Shown here: one piece after another, positions 31,603 through 41,822 of the stretch
Numbering within the stretch: the first letter of the stretch is position 1
Layout of the letters: each line of letters opens with the position of its first letter
Origin: Gemmataceae bacterium
GTDB lineage: Bacteria > Planctomycetota > Planctomycetia > Gemmatales > Gemmataceae
Direction: 5' to 3'
NCBI GenBank assembly: GCA_019752375.1
Contig: JAIEMG010000312.1
Coordinates: 1-53,327 of the forward strand
DNA: 53,327 nucleotides
The notes under the pieces: generated by a model
What the model was told of the DNA's origin: nothing
The model's database searches: none
The model's input: only the letters and a program-made list of their open reading frames with translations
Position numbers and translations under genes: made by a program

Positions 31603-32838
31603 ATGATCACCGGGTTCGCGATCAAGAACTTCAAGAATCTGGCCCAGATTCCGCCCGGCGAGGGCGAACTCGTGCCATTCGGTCCGCTGAACGTCTTGAT
31701 CGGCCCCAACGGTTGCGGGAAGTCGTCGCTTCTTCAGGCGATCGACTTTCTCCGTGCCTTCTTCCGTTCCTCGGCTGAAGTCTACTTGCAAGAGCGCGGC
31801 TGGAACTACCGAGACCTTCCGAACCTCCGCGAATCGAACAAGCTGATCCGCTGGGAGTTGAAAGCCAACCTGGAGGCGAACAAGTTCGGCAAGGGGGCAG
31901 GGACATACCATTACGTTGTTACCCTTCAGCCGCGCAAGCACCTTGGCATTGGTGAGGAACATCTCACCTGGGCCCCGGCGAATGAGCCACACGCCTCAAT
32001 CACGCTCATCGAACGCAAGGGTCGAACCTGCACGATCCTTGACCGCTTTCATGACGCGGCGACCACGCGGGAGATGTTCAGACTGCCGGCCAGCATCCTG
32101 AGCACCCTTGATGCTGGCCCAGACCGGGTTCGGTATCCGGAGGCGCTTCACTTTCGGGAGTGGGTCGAGGGGTTTCGCTCGTTTCTTATCTGGGACCCGA
32201 AAATCCTGCGCGCGCCGTCTCGAGGAAAGCACGTCGAAATTGGCCAGTCGGGAGAGAACCTCGCCACGGTGATCGGCCAGCTCAAAGACCGGAGTCCGGC
32301 GTCCTTCGAGAAGCTGGTGCGCCGGATTCGACGGCTCTTTCCCACGATCTCCGACATCTCCATTTCGGGCCGCGGCTGGGGTTGGCGGCACATCAACCTT
32401 CACGAAACCAATGGCAAGAAGGCAGTATTCAATAGCCAGCAGATGAGCGACGGCATCCTGCGCTTGCTTGCGGTCACCACGCTTCTTTACCTCGACGAGA
32501 TTCCGACGGTTCTCACCTTCGAGGAGCCCGAGAATGGCGTCCATCCGCAATTGCTCCGAGAAGTCGTGCAAATCCTTCGTGAACTCACGCAGCGCAAGCC
32601 GCCCAACCGCTGCCAGGTGTTCTTGACGACCCACAGCCCCTATGTGCTGGACGAGTTCTACGATCATCCCGAAGAGGTCTATTGCATGGATCGCCCCGAA
32701 CCGCAGGCGGGGGGGCGGGTCATCCGCCTCAGCGACAAGGCCCAATTGGCGGGTGTCCGGCAACACTTCGAGAAATCGCTGGGCGAAGCCTGGGTCAGCG
32801 GCCTGCTCGGAGCCTCGGCAGGCATGAGGACGAAATGA
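31603..32838 (+). CDS. RecF/OLD-like AAA ATPase
   Basis: A 411-aa ABC-type ATPase. Walker A is IGPNGCGKSS (33-42), the signature region is QQMSDGILRL, Walker B is VLTFEEPENG (E307, E308), and the H-loop is TTHSP (H344). This is the ATPase half of OLD-family enzymes, without the fused TOPRIM nuclease. The next gene, which overlaps it, supplies a TOPRIM-like DUF4276 protein, so the two likely form a split OLD-type nuclease. Confidence 0.88.
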   Translation: MITGFAIKNFKNLAQIPPGEGELVPFGPLNVLIGPNGCGKSSLLQAIDFLRAFFRSSAEVYLQERGWNYRDLPNLRESNKLIRWELKANLEANKFGKGAGTYHYVVTLQPRKHLGIGEEHLTWAPANEPHASITLIERKGRTCTILDRFHDAATTREMFRLPASILSTLDAGPDRVRYPEALHFREWVEGFRSFLIWDPKILRAPSRGKHVEIGQSGENLATVIGQLKDRSPASFEKLVRRIRRLFPTISDISISGRGWGWRHINLHETNGKKAVFNSQQMSDGILRLLAVTTLLYLDEIPTVLTFEEPENGVHPQLLREVVQILRELTQRKPPNRCQVFLTTHSPYVLDEFYDHPEEVYCMDRPEPQAGGRVIRLSDKAQLAGVRQHFEKSLGEAWVSGLLGASAGMRTK

Positions 32839-33506
32839 GCACGAAGATCGGAATCATCGCCGAGGGGCCGATCGACCACGCCCTCCTGCCGCCCCTACTG
32901 TCCCGGATCGCCGCTGAAAAAGCGGGTATCACCTGGCCGCTGCGCGCGGATGACGTCGCCGAACTGTTCTTCCTGCGCAAGCGCGGCCACGGCGGTGTCC
33001 TCGAGGCCGTTCGACACCTGGTTGGCGCCATCGACACCACTCATTTTGATCATGCTTGCTTTGTGATCCTGCTCGATCGGCGTACGCAGGCCGTGCAGGC
33101 CGAGGTCAAGCAACTGATTACCGGTCGTGAACGATTCGTCCTCGGCATCGCCAGTGAGGAGGTCGAAGCCTGGTGGCTGGGCGACCGAACCAACACGCTG
33201 GCCTGGTCGCAATTGAACGGGAAACTGCCGGCCGAATGTCGTTACGGCCAGTCGGCCTACAAGGCGGAAGCAGACGATCACCCCAAGGCGACGCTGGATG
33301 AACTCACCCGCTTGTCGGACCGCTTCGATCACTACTACGGCGACGGCAACCTGGACCTGGCGCTCGATTTCGCCGAAAACCACTGGCAGGGCTACGCCAG
33401 GATCGACGAAATCTCGGCACAATGCCCCAAGAACTACCGACCATTCCAGAAAGACATCGTGAATCAGTTCCGGCGTTTGAATCCAGGAATGCGACCGCGC
33501 GCGTAG
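32835..33506 (+). CDS. DUF4276 TOPRIM-like protein
   Basis: A 223-aa protein with the DUF4276 pattern: IGIIAEGPIDHALLPPLL near the start (an acidic residue in the TOPRIM position), CFVILLDRRT and later SEEVEAWWLGD. DUF4276 proteins regularly follow AAA ATPases, and they resemble the TOPRIM nuclease of OLD enzymes. ATG 32835 overlaps the ATPase stop (ATGA). Nuclease activity is inference. Confidence 0.82.
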   Translation: MSTKIGIIAEGPIDHALLPPLLSRIAAEKAGITWPLRADDVAELFFLRKRGHGGVLEAVRHLVGAIDTTHFDHACFVILLDRRTQAVQAEVKQLITGRERFVLGIASEEVEAWWLGDRTNTLAWSQLNGKLPAECRYGQSAYKAEADDHPKATLDELTRLSDRFDHYYGDGNLDLALDFAENHWQGYARIDEISAQCPKNYRPFQKDIVNQFRRLNPGMRPRA

Positions 33507-33515
33507 AGGTTCGAG

Positions 33516-36488
33516 ATGCCCCGTCCCCGCCTTCTCATCGAGCAATGGCTGCCCATCGCCGCGATCGGAGCCGAGTGCATGCGCGAGCGCGGCGCATCCT
33601 CGGCCTTGCCGCCGCTGTATTTCCTGCACGTCTGGTGGGCGCGGCGGCCGTTGACCGTCAGCCGGGCCGCCATCCTGGCCAGCTTGTTGCCGGCGTATCC
33701 GCTGCCCGATGATCCGGACGTGCGCCCCTGGCCGGCGAAATTCCGCAAACGCTTCCCCGACTTCGCCAGCTACCAGGCGTGGTTCATGCGGCTCATCGGC
33801 ATCCTGGGCGATCCAGTTGCTGGACGCAGGTTGCTGGAGTGGGCAGCGAAGGAAGGCAAGAAGATCCCGAACCCCTACGGCGCTCCGCGTGCTTTCACGG
33901 TCAACCCGTCTGAGGAGCAGCTGGAAACGCTCTACGACCTGCTCGAATGGACCTGGGGCACGCGCGACATCACCTTCTGCGATCCGATGGCGGGCGGCGG
34001 CAGTATCCCGTTCGAGGCGCTACGCTACGGCCTCACCGTTCACGCCAACGAACTGAATTCCGTCGCCAGTGTGATCCTGAAGGCGACTCTCGATTATCCG
34101 GCACGCTTCGGCTCTGCCCTTGTGGCCGACATCCACAAGCACGGCGAATTCTGGGCTCGGAAGGTGCAAGCGAAGCTTAAGCCGTTTTTTACCGAGCTCC
34201 CAGCGGGAAGCATCGGCGCTTGCTACGTTTGGGCTCGCACGGTTCCCTGTCCCGTGACGGGAAAGCCGGTGCCGCTGTCTCCGACTTGGTGGTTGCGAAA
34301 GGGCGAGGACGCAATGGCGATCAAGATGTTCGCAGAGGCAGAAATGGACCGGTGCCGGTTTGAAATCGTCCACGGCAAGACGGCCTGCGCCAAGGCGAAC
34401 CCGGATAAAGGGACAATCAAGCGCGGCACGGCGACCAACCCCTGGCAGAATGGCGAGACCATCGAAGGCGATTACATCAAGGCCCGCGCCAAAGCTGGCC
34501 AGATGGGTCAGCAACTCGTCGCCGTCGGCATAAAGAAGGAAGGCAACCTCACATTTCGGGCGCCGACGCCGGACGACGAGGAAACGTACAAGCGCGCCGA
34601 GAAAGAGTACAAGATGCGCGCGCCGCAATGGGAAGCCGAAGGCTTACTACTTACGGAGCCCCGGCGCGAAGGCCGGGCAGATTGGGCATGCGAAATCTAC
34701 GGCATGACCCGGTGGAGTGACACTTATACGTCGCGGCACTTACTCTCGCTCTTGACTGCCGCCGAAGCACTGGAAGAAACCGTCCATGAAGCCGAGCACG
34801 AGATCGGTAAGGACCGGGCAGATGTGTTGCGAGTGTATTTGGCCATCGCGTTAGACATCGCTGCTGACTACAACTCGAAACAGGTGATTTATGATTCCAC
34901 TCGCGACAAAATCGCTCACGCCTTTGCTCGCCACGACCTGAGCATGCGCTGGACCTTTGCCGAGTTCGACGGCAGCCGGAATCTGATCCCGTGGGTTGTG
35001 TTTCAGGTAGAGGACGCTTGCAAGAAGATGACGAAACTTATGCAAGCGCCGCCAGCTTCCCTGTTCGGCCCTGGCGGTATATCTCCGGTTGAACGGCTAA
35101 AGTTCCGCACCGGTCCGGCGCAATCGATGACCCATCTGCCTACCGGGTCCATCCGCTGCATCACGGTCGATCCCCCGTACTACGACAATGTCAACTACGC
35201 CGAGTGCTCCAACTACTTCTTCGTGTGGATGAAGCGGACGCTTGGCCGGCAGTTCCCTGAACTGTTCAACCCTGACGACCCTGAGCAACTTGCTAATGCA
35301 GACGATGAGGCGATCATGAATGTCGCCCGATTCAAGGAGGCTGGAAAGAAGGCCAAGCAATTGGCGACGGCGGACTATGAGAACAAGATGTTCGCCTGCT
35401 TCCGCGAGATGCACAGGGTGCTGGCCGATGAGGGCGTGCTGACGGTGATGTTCACGCACAAGCAGGTCGAAGCTTGGGACACGCTCGGCACAGCACTCAT
35501 CAAGGCCGGCTTTCGCATCGACGCCTCATGGCCTGTCAACACCGAAAGTGACAAGAGCCTCCATCAAGCCAAGAAAAACGCCGCCGCCAGCACAATCCTG
35601 CTCGTCTGCCGCAAGCGCGAGAAGGCATCCACCGAAGTCTGGTGGGACGACCTGAAGGGCAAGGTGCGCGAGACGGCTCGGCAGAAGGCGGCGGAGTTCG
35701 AGCAGCAGGGCATCAAGGGCGTGGACCTGTACATCAGCACGTTCGGCCCGGTGCTGGCGATCATCTCCGAGAACTGGCCGGTGCTGACCAGCCAGTCGGA
35801 CGCCAAGGGCAACCCGCTGCCGCTCAAGCCCGGCGACGCGCTGGACCTGGCTCGGACCGAAGTCATCAACCGCCGCAAGCAGGGCCTGTTGCTCGGCCGG
35901 ACCGTCGAGTTCGATCCGCTTACGGACTGGTACTTGATGGCCTGGGACGCCTTTCGCGCCCAGCAATTCCCGGCCGACGAGGCGCGCAAGCTGGCCATCG
36001 CCCTGGGCCGCGACCTGGAAGCCGACATCATCAAGGACAAGCGACTGGTGACCAAGAAGGGGGCGAACGTCACGCTCTGCCTTCCTGCCGAGCGCCGCAA
36101 GAAGAACATGGTCGATCCGGAAGCCGAGTCGTTCCCGCACCTGATTGACGCCCTGCACACGGCCATGCTGGTCTACGAGGAAGAAGGCGAGAAAGCGTGT
36201 CGCGTCTTTTTGGATCGGCACGGCCTGCGGAACGACAGCCGGCTCATCGCGCTGGTCGAAGCGGCCATGAAGGCCATACCCACCACTCGCGACAAGGCCA
36301 GACAGTTCCTGCGTCCGGAAATGACGACCCTGGAAAACCTGCGACTCAACTTCTGGCCTGACTTGCCGGCTCCCAAGGAAGAAGAGCCGCCCAGGCCGCC
36401 GGAGAAGATGCTGTTCGACACGGCGGACGAGGCGGCCGAGGACCAGGCCGACGACGAGGACACGGACGACGATGAAGCCGACGAGTAG
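33516..36488 (+). CDS. DUF1156 DNA methyltransferase
   Basis: A 990-aa protein. The N terminus (LIEQWLPIAAIGAECMRERG, then LPPLYFLHVWWARRPL) is diagnostic for DUF1156. The methylase motifs are DPMAGGGSIPFE (motif I, D156) and DPPYYDNVNY (motif IV, D552), an amino-methylase type that would produce N6-adenine or N4-cytosine methylation. It probably marks the host DNA as self, while the helicase and ATPase proteins act on unmarked DNA. AGAGGTTCGAG precedes the ATG. An acidic low-complexity tail ends the protein. Confidence 0.9.
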   Translation: MPRPRLLIEQWLPIAAIGAECMRERGASSALPPLYFLHVWWARRPLTVSRAAILASLLPAYPLPDDPDVRPWPAKFRKRFPDFASYQAWFMRLIGILGDPVAGRRLLEWAAKEGKKIPNPYGAPRAFTVNPSEEQLETLYDLLEWTWGTRDITFCDPMAGGGSIPFEALRYGLTVHANELNSVASVILKATLDYPARFGSALVADIHKHGEFWARKVQAKLKPFFTELPAGSIGACYVWARTVPCPVTGKPVPLSPTWWLRKGEDAMAIKMFAEAEMDRCRFEIVHGKTACAKANPDKGTIKRGTATNPWQNGETIEGDYIKARAKAGQMGQQLVAVGIKKEGNLTFRAPTPDDEETYKRAEKEYKMRAPQWEAEGLLLTEPRREGRADWACEIYGMTRWSDTYTSRHLLSLLTAAEALEETVHEAEHEIGKDRADVLRVYLAIALDIAADYNSKQVIYDSTRDKIAHAFARHDLSMRWTFAEFDGSRNLIPWVVFQVEDACKKMTKLMQAPPASLFGPGGISPVERLKFRTGPAQSMTHLPTGSIRCITVDPPYYDNVNYAECSNYFFVWMKRTLGRQFPELFNPDDPEQLANADDEAIMNVARFKEAGKKAKQLATADYENKMFACFREMHRVLADEGVLTVMFTHKQVEAWDTLGTALIKAGFRIDASWPVNTESDKSLHQAKKNAAASTILLVCRKREKASTEVWWDDLKGKVRETARQKAAEFEQQGIKGVDLYISTFGPVLAIISENWPVLTSQSDAKGNPLPLKPGDALDLARTEVINRRKQGLLLGRTVEFDPLTDWYLMAWDAFRAQQFPADEARKLAIALGRDLEADIIKDKRLVTKKGANVTLCLPAERRKKNMVDPEAESFPHLIDALHTAMLVYEEEGEKACRVFLDRHGLRNDSRLIALVEAAMKAIPTTRDKARQFLRPEMTTLENLRLNFWPDLPAPKEEEPPRPPEKMLFDTADEAAEDQADDEDTDDDEADE

Positions 36489-36494
36489 CACCCT

Positions 36495-39400
36495 ATGCCC
36501 GCCCTGCGCGAGTGCAACTTCCAGATTTCCTACGGTCCCAACGACGATCCGCTGCGGACATTCTTCATCCCGGCCCTGTCGGCGTCGGTGCGCTACGACC
36601 GCGCGGCCGGCTACTTCTCCAGCTCGATGCTGTCCGTGGCGGCGGCCGGCGTGGTCCGCCTGATCGCCAACGGCGGCAAGATGCGGCTCCTGTGCGGCGC
36701 CGACCTCTCCGAAGACGATGTCGCGGCCATCGCGGAAGGCCACGCGCAGCTCGAAGAGCTTGTGGCCAGGCGGATGAAAATCCGCCTGGCGTTGCCGGAA
36801 GACGATTACATCCGGAACCGCGTGAAGGCACTGGCCTGGCTGGTCGGCACCGGCCAGCTCGAAATCAAGGTCGTCCTGCCGACCGATTCCCACGGCCGAC
36901 CGCTGCCGGCCGGTCGGTCCGAGTGCTATTACCACCCCAAGGAAGGCGTCTTTAGCGACGCTGCCGGCGATCAAGTCGGGTTTTCCGGCAGCATCAACGA
37001 GTCGGTGAAGGCCCTCGAGTACAACTACGAATCGTTCATGCGGTTCGAGTCGTGGAGCGCGACGGCGCCGTACCTGAAGCAGATCACGACCCGCTTCACG
37101 CGTCTCTGGGAAGGCAAGGAGAAGGACTGGATTGCCCTGCCGATCCCGGAAGCGGTCCGCCAGGAGCTGCTCAAGCTGCGGCCCGCGTACCCGCCGACCC
37201 ACGACGCCCTGGAGCCGCCTGAACCGCCGATTGACAAACCGATCGCTCCGGACAACGTCCGGTTGGATGAAGCCGAGATAGAACGGATCCTCTTTCAGTT
37301 CCTGCGCGATGCACCGCATTTGCTCAACGCCGGCCAGCTGGGGCTGGCCACTTGCACGGTGGAACCGTGGCCGCACCAGGAGCGCGTCGCCCGGGCTGTG
37401 GTGGAACAGTATCCGCAGTCCTTCATGCTCTGCGACGAGGTTGGCCTGGGAAAGACCATCGAAGCCGGCATGATCATCCACCAGCTGTTGCTATCCGGGC
37501 GCGTGCGGCGCGCCTTGCTCCTGGTGCCCAAGAGCGTGCTGGTGCAGTGGCAGGAGGAGCTGTACGAGAAGTTCGCTCTGAACGTACCGCGTTACGACGG
37601 CGCCACCTGCTACGACGTGTTCAAGCGGGAGTTGAAGGTCCCCGCCGGGACCAATCCCTGGGATGCCTATCCGGTTGTCCTTGCTTCGAGCCACCTGGCC
37701 AAGCGCCGCGAGCGCCAGCAACAACTCATGGAAGCGCGCGGCTGGGACTTGCTGGTCGTGGACGAGGCCCATCATGCTCGACGCAAGGATTTCTTGAACC
37801 GCGATCAGGTTCGAGCCAATCGGCTCCTGGAGCTGCTCGCAGGCAGCCACGGCCAGGGACTGCGCGACAAGGCCAAGAGCATGCTGCTGCTCACGGCCAC
37901 GCCCATGCAGATCGATCCTGTGGAAGTCTGGGACCTGCTCAAGATGATGGGCATGGGCGGCCGTTGGGGCGCCGGTGAGGGCAACTTCCTGCGCTACTTC
38001 GACGAGCTGCGCCAGCCCGTCGAGGATGCGGACTGGAAGTTCGTGCTGGGCATGCTGGCCGACTTCTTCGCCGCAGGCGGCAAGTGGGACCCGTCGTTCT
38101 GCAAGGTCGCCGAGCAACGGCTGGGTCCGGTGGTCTGGGAGCAGCTACGCAACCTACCGAATAGCGGCAACCCGGAGGCCGTGATTCGGCGCCTGCCAGC
38201 CAACGCCCAGGCGTTCTTGAAGGAAATGGCCAAACGGCACACGCCGATCCGGCGCTACATCTTTCGCAACACCCGCAACCTGCTGCGGGTTTACTGCGAA
38301 AAGGGCTTGCTCAAGGAGAACATCCCGCACCGCGATCCCAAGCCCGTCTGGATCGACATGCAGCACGAGGAATCGGAGCTGTACGACCGCATCGAGGAGT
38401 ACATCCGGCACCACTACCAGAAGTATGAGGCGGAGCGGAAGGGACTCGGCTTCATCATGACGGTGTACCGACGCCGGCTGACAAGCAGCTTCTACGCCAT
38501 CGAGCAGAGCCTGAAACGCAGGCTTGGCTTCCTGCGCGGCACCCTAGGGCTCGACCAGCTCGTCACCGACGACGACACCGACCAGGAAGACCTGGAGCAG
38601 GACGTGGTCGAGGAACTATTCCCGGCCGCGCCCGGCATGGGGCGCGAGATGGCCGACCTGTGCAAGGGCGAGATCGACTATCTGGAAGATTTCCTGTTCA
38701 AGCTGCACTCGCTGAGCTCCGACAGCAAGTTCGAGCAGCTGGCCACGGACTTGGGCCAGCTCTTGAAGCAACGCGATTCCGTGCTGATCTTTACCCAGTA
38801 CACCGACACAATGGACTACTTGCGCGATCGGCTTCGCGCCGTCTATGGCAGCCAGGTGGCCTGCTACAGCGGCCGAGGCGGCGAACGCTGGCAGGACGGC
38901 AAGTGGATCGGCACCAGCAAGGAAAACGTCAAGACGGCGTTCCGGGAACGGCGCGACATCAAGGTCCTGCTCTGCACGGAATCGGCCTCCGAGGGCCTCA
39001 ACCTGCAGACCTGCGGCATCCTTATCAACTACGACATGCCCTGGAACCCGATGCGCGTCGAGCAGCGCATTGGCCGCATCGACCGCATCGGCCAGACGTT
39101 TCAGCGAGTCTGGGTGCGGAACTACTTCTACGAAGGCACCGTTGAGGCCGACATTTACCACCGACTCGACAGCCGCATTGGCTCGTTCGAGCACGTGGTT
39201 GGCGAGCTTCAGCCCATCCTGGCTCGCGTCGCGCGGGTCATCGAGCTGGCGGCGATGGCCAGCGACGAACGGCGGGCCAAACTGATCGCCCGGGAGGTGG
39301 AGGCGATCAATCAGTCACTGCACTCTGCCGAGGTCTCGGCCCTGAACCTGGACACCTACATCGACGACCAGGTCGAAGCAGCCCAGGAAATGCCGTTGCC

Positions 39401-40280
39401 GGTAACGCTTTCGGAGCTCGAGCGGACGCTGGTCAAGTCCGCCGCGCTGCGCGACCGCTTCCAGCCGCATGCCGCCGTCACCGGTGCCCATCTACTCGAT
39501 TGGCGCGGCCGCCAGGTTGGCGTCACGTTCGACCCGGCCGTCTTCGACGAGCATCCCGACACGCTCCAGCTCGTTACGTTCGGTTCGGCGCTTTTGCATC
39601 AGCTCCTGGAGATCGTCGAGCCGCCGGCCGACCGCCCGGAGCGCGGCGTCGTCCAACGTTGCCGGATCGGCGATCCCGTGGAGCGGATCAACTATTACGC
39701 GGCGGGGCGGCCCGACCTGGCTATCCCCACGTTGTCCTCACTGCGCCAGTGCCTGGAGGCGATACCGCCGCAGCTATTGACCGCCGATGCGATCACCCAG
39801 GCAACCACGACTTTCAAAAACGCCGTCGGTACGTCCGTGGCCGAGGAAGATGCAACCCTGGAGGCCCTCAATCGCAGCCGTCGCGCCTCGCTGGTTGAAG
39901 AAGTCCGGCAACTTCTGCTCCAGGCTGCCTACATCGAGTTGGCCTTGGCCGTTGGCGCCGGCCTGTACGACGAGCGCTTGCCAGTGGATTTTTCACCACA
40001 GGCGATTGTGCGGCTCAAGCGCCACAAGTATCCGTTCGCTGGTGCCTTGAAAGCGGTGTCGATTGACGGCCTGAATCCATCCGCCGAGGACGCGGGTTAT
40101 CAGCGATTGCTCGAAAGCAAGCGAGATGTGGTGCAACGTCGGTTCGAGTCGATCCGCGGCAAGCTGGGCAACGCACTCGCTGCCCTTGTGGGGGCCAACG
40201 CTGACAAACCTACCGGTGATCATCAAACCGATTTCAAATCAACGGGGCCACACATCTCCTTCTACAATCCGACGAAGTGA
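36495..40280 (+). CDS. SNF2-type helicase with N-terminal phospholipase-D domain
   Basis: A 1261-aa protein. The N-terminal PLD-like domain has HPK at 147-149 and GSINES near 166-171, one HKD-type half, a possible nuclease. The helicase core has GLGKT (K320), DEAH at 423-426, LLLTATP, and motif VI QRIGRIDRIGQ near 857. The C-terminal 350 residues are unassigned. It fits the helicase component of DISARM-like and DUF499/DUF1156 loci and is the last gene of the operon, starting six bases after the methylase stop. Confidence 0.9.
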   Translation: MPALRECNFQISYGPNDDPLRTFFIPALSASVRYDRAAGYFSSSMLSVAAAGVVRLIANGGKMRLLCGADLSEDDVAAIAEGHAQLEELVARRMKIRLALPEDDYIRNRVKALAWLVGTGQLEIKVVLPTDSHGRPLPAGRSECYYHPKEGVFSDAAGDQVGFSGSINESVKALEYNYESFMRFESWSATAPYLKQITTRFTRLWEGKEKDWIALPIPEAVRQELLKLRPAYPPTHDALEPPEPPIDKPIAPDNVRLDEAEIERILFQFLRDAPHLLNAGQLGLATCTVEPWPHQERVARAVVEQYPQSFMLCDEVGLGKTIEAGMIIHQLLLSGRVRRALLLVPKSVLVQWQEELYEKFALNVPRYDGATCYDVFKRELKVPAGTNPWDAYPVVLASSHLAKRRERQQQLMEARGWDLLVVDEAHHARRKDFLNRDQVRANRLLELLAGSHGQGLRDKAKSMLLLTATPMQIDPVEVWDLLKMMGMGGRWGAGEGNFLRYFDELRQPVEDADWKFVLGMLADFFAAGGKWDPSFCKVAEQRLGPVVWEQLRNLPNSGNPEAVIRRLPANAQAFLKEMAKRHTPIRRYIFRNTRNLLRVYCEKGLLKENIPHRDPKPVWIDMQHEESELYDRIEEYIRHHYQKYEAERKGLGFIMTVYRRRLTSSFYAIEQSLKRRLGFLRGTLGLDQLVTDDDTDQEDLEQDVVEELFPAAPGMGREMADLCKGEIDYLEDFLFKLHSLSSDSKFEQLATDLGQLLKQRDSVLIFTQYTDTMDYLRDRLRAVYGSQVACYSGRGGERWQDGKWIGTSKENVKTAFRERRDIKVLLCTESASEGLNLQTCGILINYDMPWNPMRVEQRIGRIDRIGQTFQRVWVRNYFYEGTVEADIYHRLDSRIGSFEHVVGELQPILARVARVIELAAMASDERRAKLIAREVEAINQSLHSAEVSALNLDTYIDDQVEAAQEMPLPVTLSELERTLVKSAALRDRFQPHAAVTGAHLLDWRGRQVGVTFDPAVFDEHPDTLQLVTFGSALLHQLLEIVEPPADRPERGVVQRCRIGDPVERINYYAAGRPDLAIPTLSSLRQCLEAIPPQLLTADAITQATTTFKNAVGTSVAEEDATLEALNRSRRASLVEEVRQLLLQAAYIELALAVGAGLYDERLPVDFSPQAIVRLKRHKYPFAGALKAVSIDGLNPSAEDAGYQRLLESKRDVVQRRFESIRGKLGNALAALVGANADKPTGDHQTDFKSTGPHISFYNPTK

Positions 40281-40482
40281 GGAAGCGAGTTCCACTCGCC
40301 GCCAGAGCGCACACTCAGCCAGAGCCGTTCAGCGCGGAAACCATGTTGTACAGCTACTACGCACATTTTTTCCACGTTTCTGCCCTTGATCGACCGTGCC
40401 GCGAGATTCTACGCTCAAGAATGGCACAGCCTCGACAAACTCGGAATCGCTATCTGAATGCCCGTGTCAAAATGGCAGGCCC

Positions 40483-40564
40483 CACCGTCACCCCACGGTG
40501 TCTAACGGTGAACGGCGGCCGCGGACATCTCCGCAGCCACCGTCACCAGACGGTGTTTAACGGT
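40483..40564. repeat. Two 27-base direct repeats with internal hairpin
   Basis: Copies at 40483-40509 and 40538-40564 agree at 24 of 27 bases, 55 bases apart. Each contains an ACCGT..ACGGT hairpin. They lie in the 325-base gap between the convergent helicase and LEGRDVPA genes, and no gene is supported there. Confidence 0.65.
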
Positions 40565-40605
40565 CGATGGAGCTGCCAAAACGACAGGCGATGTCGGTCC
40601 GTCGG

Positions 40606-41640
40606 CTATCCTTCCATGTTCTTGATCTGCACCAGGCCGGAGATCATGGCGACGATGTCGAAGTCGTTGCCGCCGTCGAGGAACGGAAGTTCGTTGTCGG
40701 TGAACTGCATGGTCATGGGCACGTCGAGCTTGAGGCCAAGCCAGTCGTTGCCGGCGTCGCCGTAGAAGTTGACGTCCATTTCGCCCTGGGCCTGGGTCAG
40801 GCCGCTGTTGACCTTGATCTCGCCTTCGACGCGGTCGCTGTCGGCACTGCCGTGGGCATCTACCTCGAAGAAGCCGTCGAGGACGCCGCGGTAGAAGATG
40901 CCCAGCACGTCGTTGCCGCCGCCGCCGTTGAAGTCGACGCGGACCTCGGCCTGGGCGCCGACGTCCAGGCCGGTCCACAGGGTGCCGAAGTCTTTCTTGA
41001 AGCCGCGGGTGCCGAAGAAGTAGATGCCGTCGTCGCCGGCGCCGCCGTTGACGTCGAAGAAGGCGCTGGAAACGCCGGTCATGAGCGCGTCGCGCGAGAC
41101 ATGGGTGACCGGATCGGCGGCAAAGAACGAGGCCGCGAAGTTGTCTTTGCCGTTGCCGAGGTTGGCGTTGACGTAAACCGCGGCGTTGTCCATGTCTCCC
41201 AGGTAGAGGCGGAGCGTGTCATTGCCCTCGTCTCCCAGGCGGCCGCCAAGAATGACCGTCAAGTCGTTGCGCAGGGTGGCCTCGGAGGTATAGATGTCGA
41301 CGGTGTCGTGGCCGATTCCGGTGTCGATGACGATTGACTTGGCGTGGTCCAGGTCGTCGAGCAGGGAATACTCGAACCGGTCGTTGCCGCCGCGCAGGGA
41401 AAGCTGGATGGTGTGAACGGTGTTGCTGGTGAATAACTGGTCCGCAAAGGCACCGTTGATGGACGAAACCAGCATCAAATCGCTGGCATCGCTCTGACAG
41501 ATGCGGACCTCGTTGGCGACATCATCGCCCGTGATCACGAGGATGCCGGGGTCGGCGGGAGCAAGGACAATGGTAACGGCCGGCACGTCGCGGCCTTCGA
41601 GGGCTTCAAAGGTCGGTTGGAAACGTCGTGAGCGCTGCAT
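40606..41640 (-). CDS. Secreted planctomycete protein with LExR..PA motif and RTX-like repeats
   Basis: A 344-aa protein. The N terminus MQRSRRFQPTFEALEGRDVPA matches the planctomycete export-associated LExRxxPA pattern. The body has Ca-binding-like units such as GGNDRF, GIGHDTVDIY, GGAGDDGIYFF, GGGGNDVLG and GDAGNDWLG, as in RTX beta-rolls. The function is probably extracellular adhesion or surface layer. It converges on the defence operon. Confidence 0.82.
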   Translation of the reverse strand: MQRSRRFQPTFEALEGRDVPAVTIVLAPADPGILVITGDDVANEVRICQSDASDLMLVSSINGAFADQLFTSNTVHTIQLSLRGGNDRFEYSLLDDLDHAKSIVIDTGIGHDTVDIYTSEATLRNDLTVILGGRLGDEGNDTLRLYLGDMDNAAVYVNANLGNGKDNFAASFFAADPVTHVSRDALMTGVSSAFFDVNGGAGDDGIYFFGTRGFKKDFGTLWTGLDVGAQAEVRVDFNGGGGNDVLGIFYRGVLDGFFEVDAHGSADSDRVEGEIKVNSGLTQAQGEMDVNFYGDAGNDWLGLKLDVPMTMQFTDNELPFLDGGNDFDIVAMISGLVQIKNMEG

Positions 41641-41822
41641 GAAAATCTCTCCGCGATGAAGGGAAGCATTGCTTCCCGAAGATCAACGCGGACATTACGC
41701 GCGGCGGACGAATTTGTGACTCGATTGCGTGGGATTTGCAGAAAGGGCCGGCGTGGGTGGGGAGGCACATTGCATCCCACCCTGGCTTTACTACGGAGGA
41801 CGTCGCGGTCAATACCACGTTC

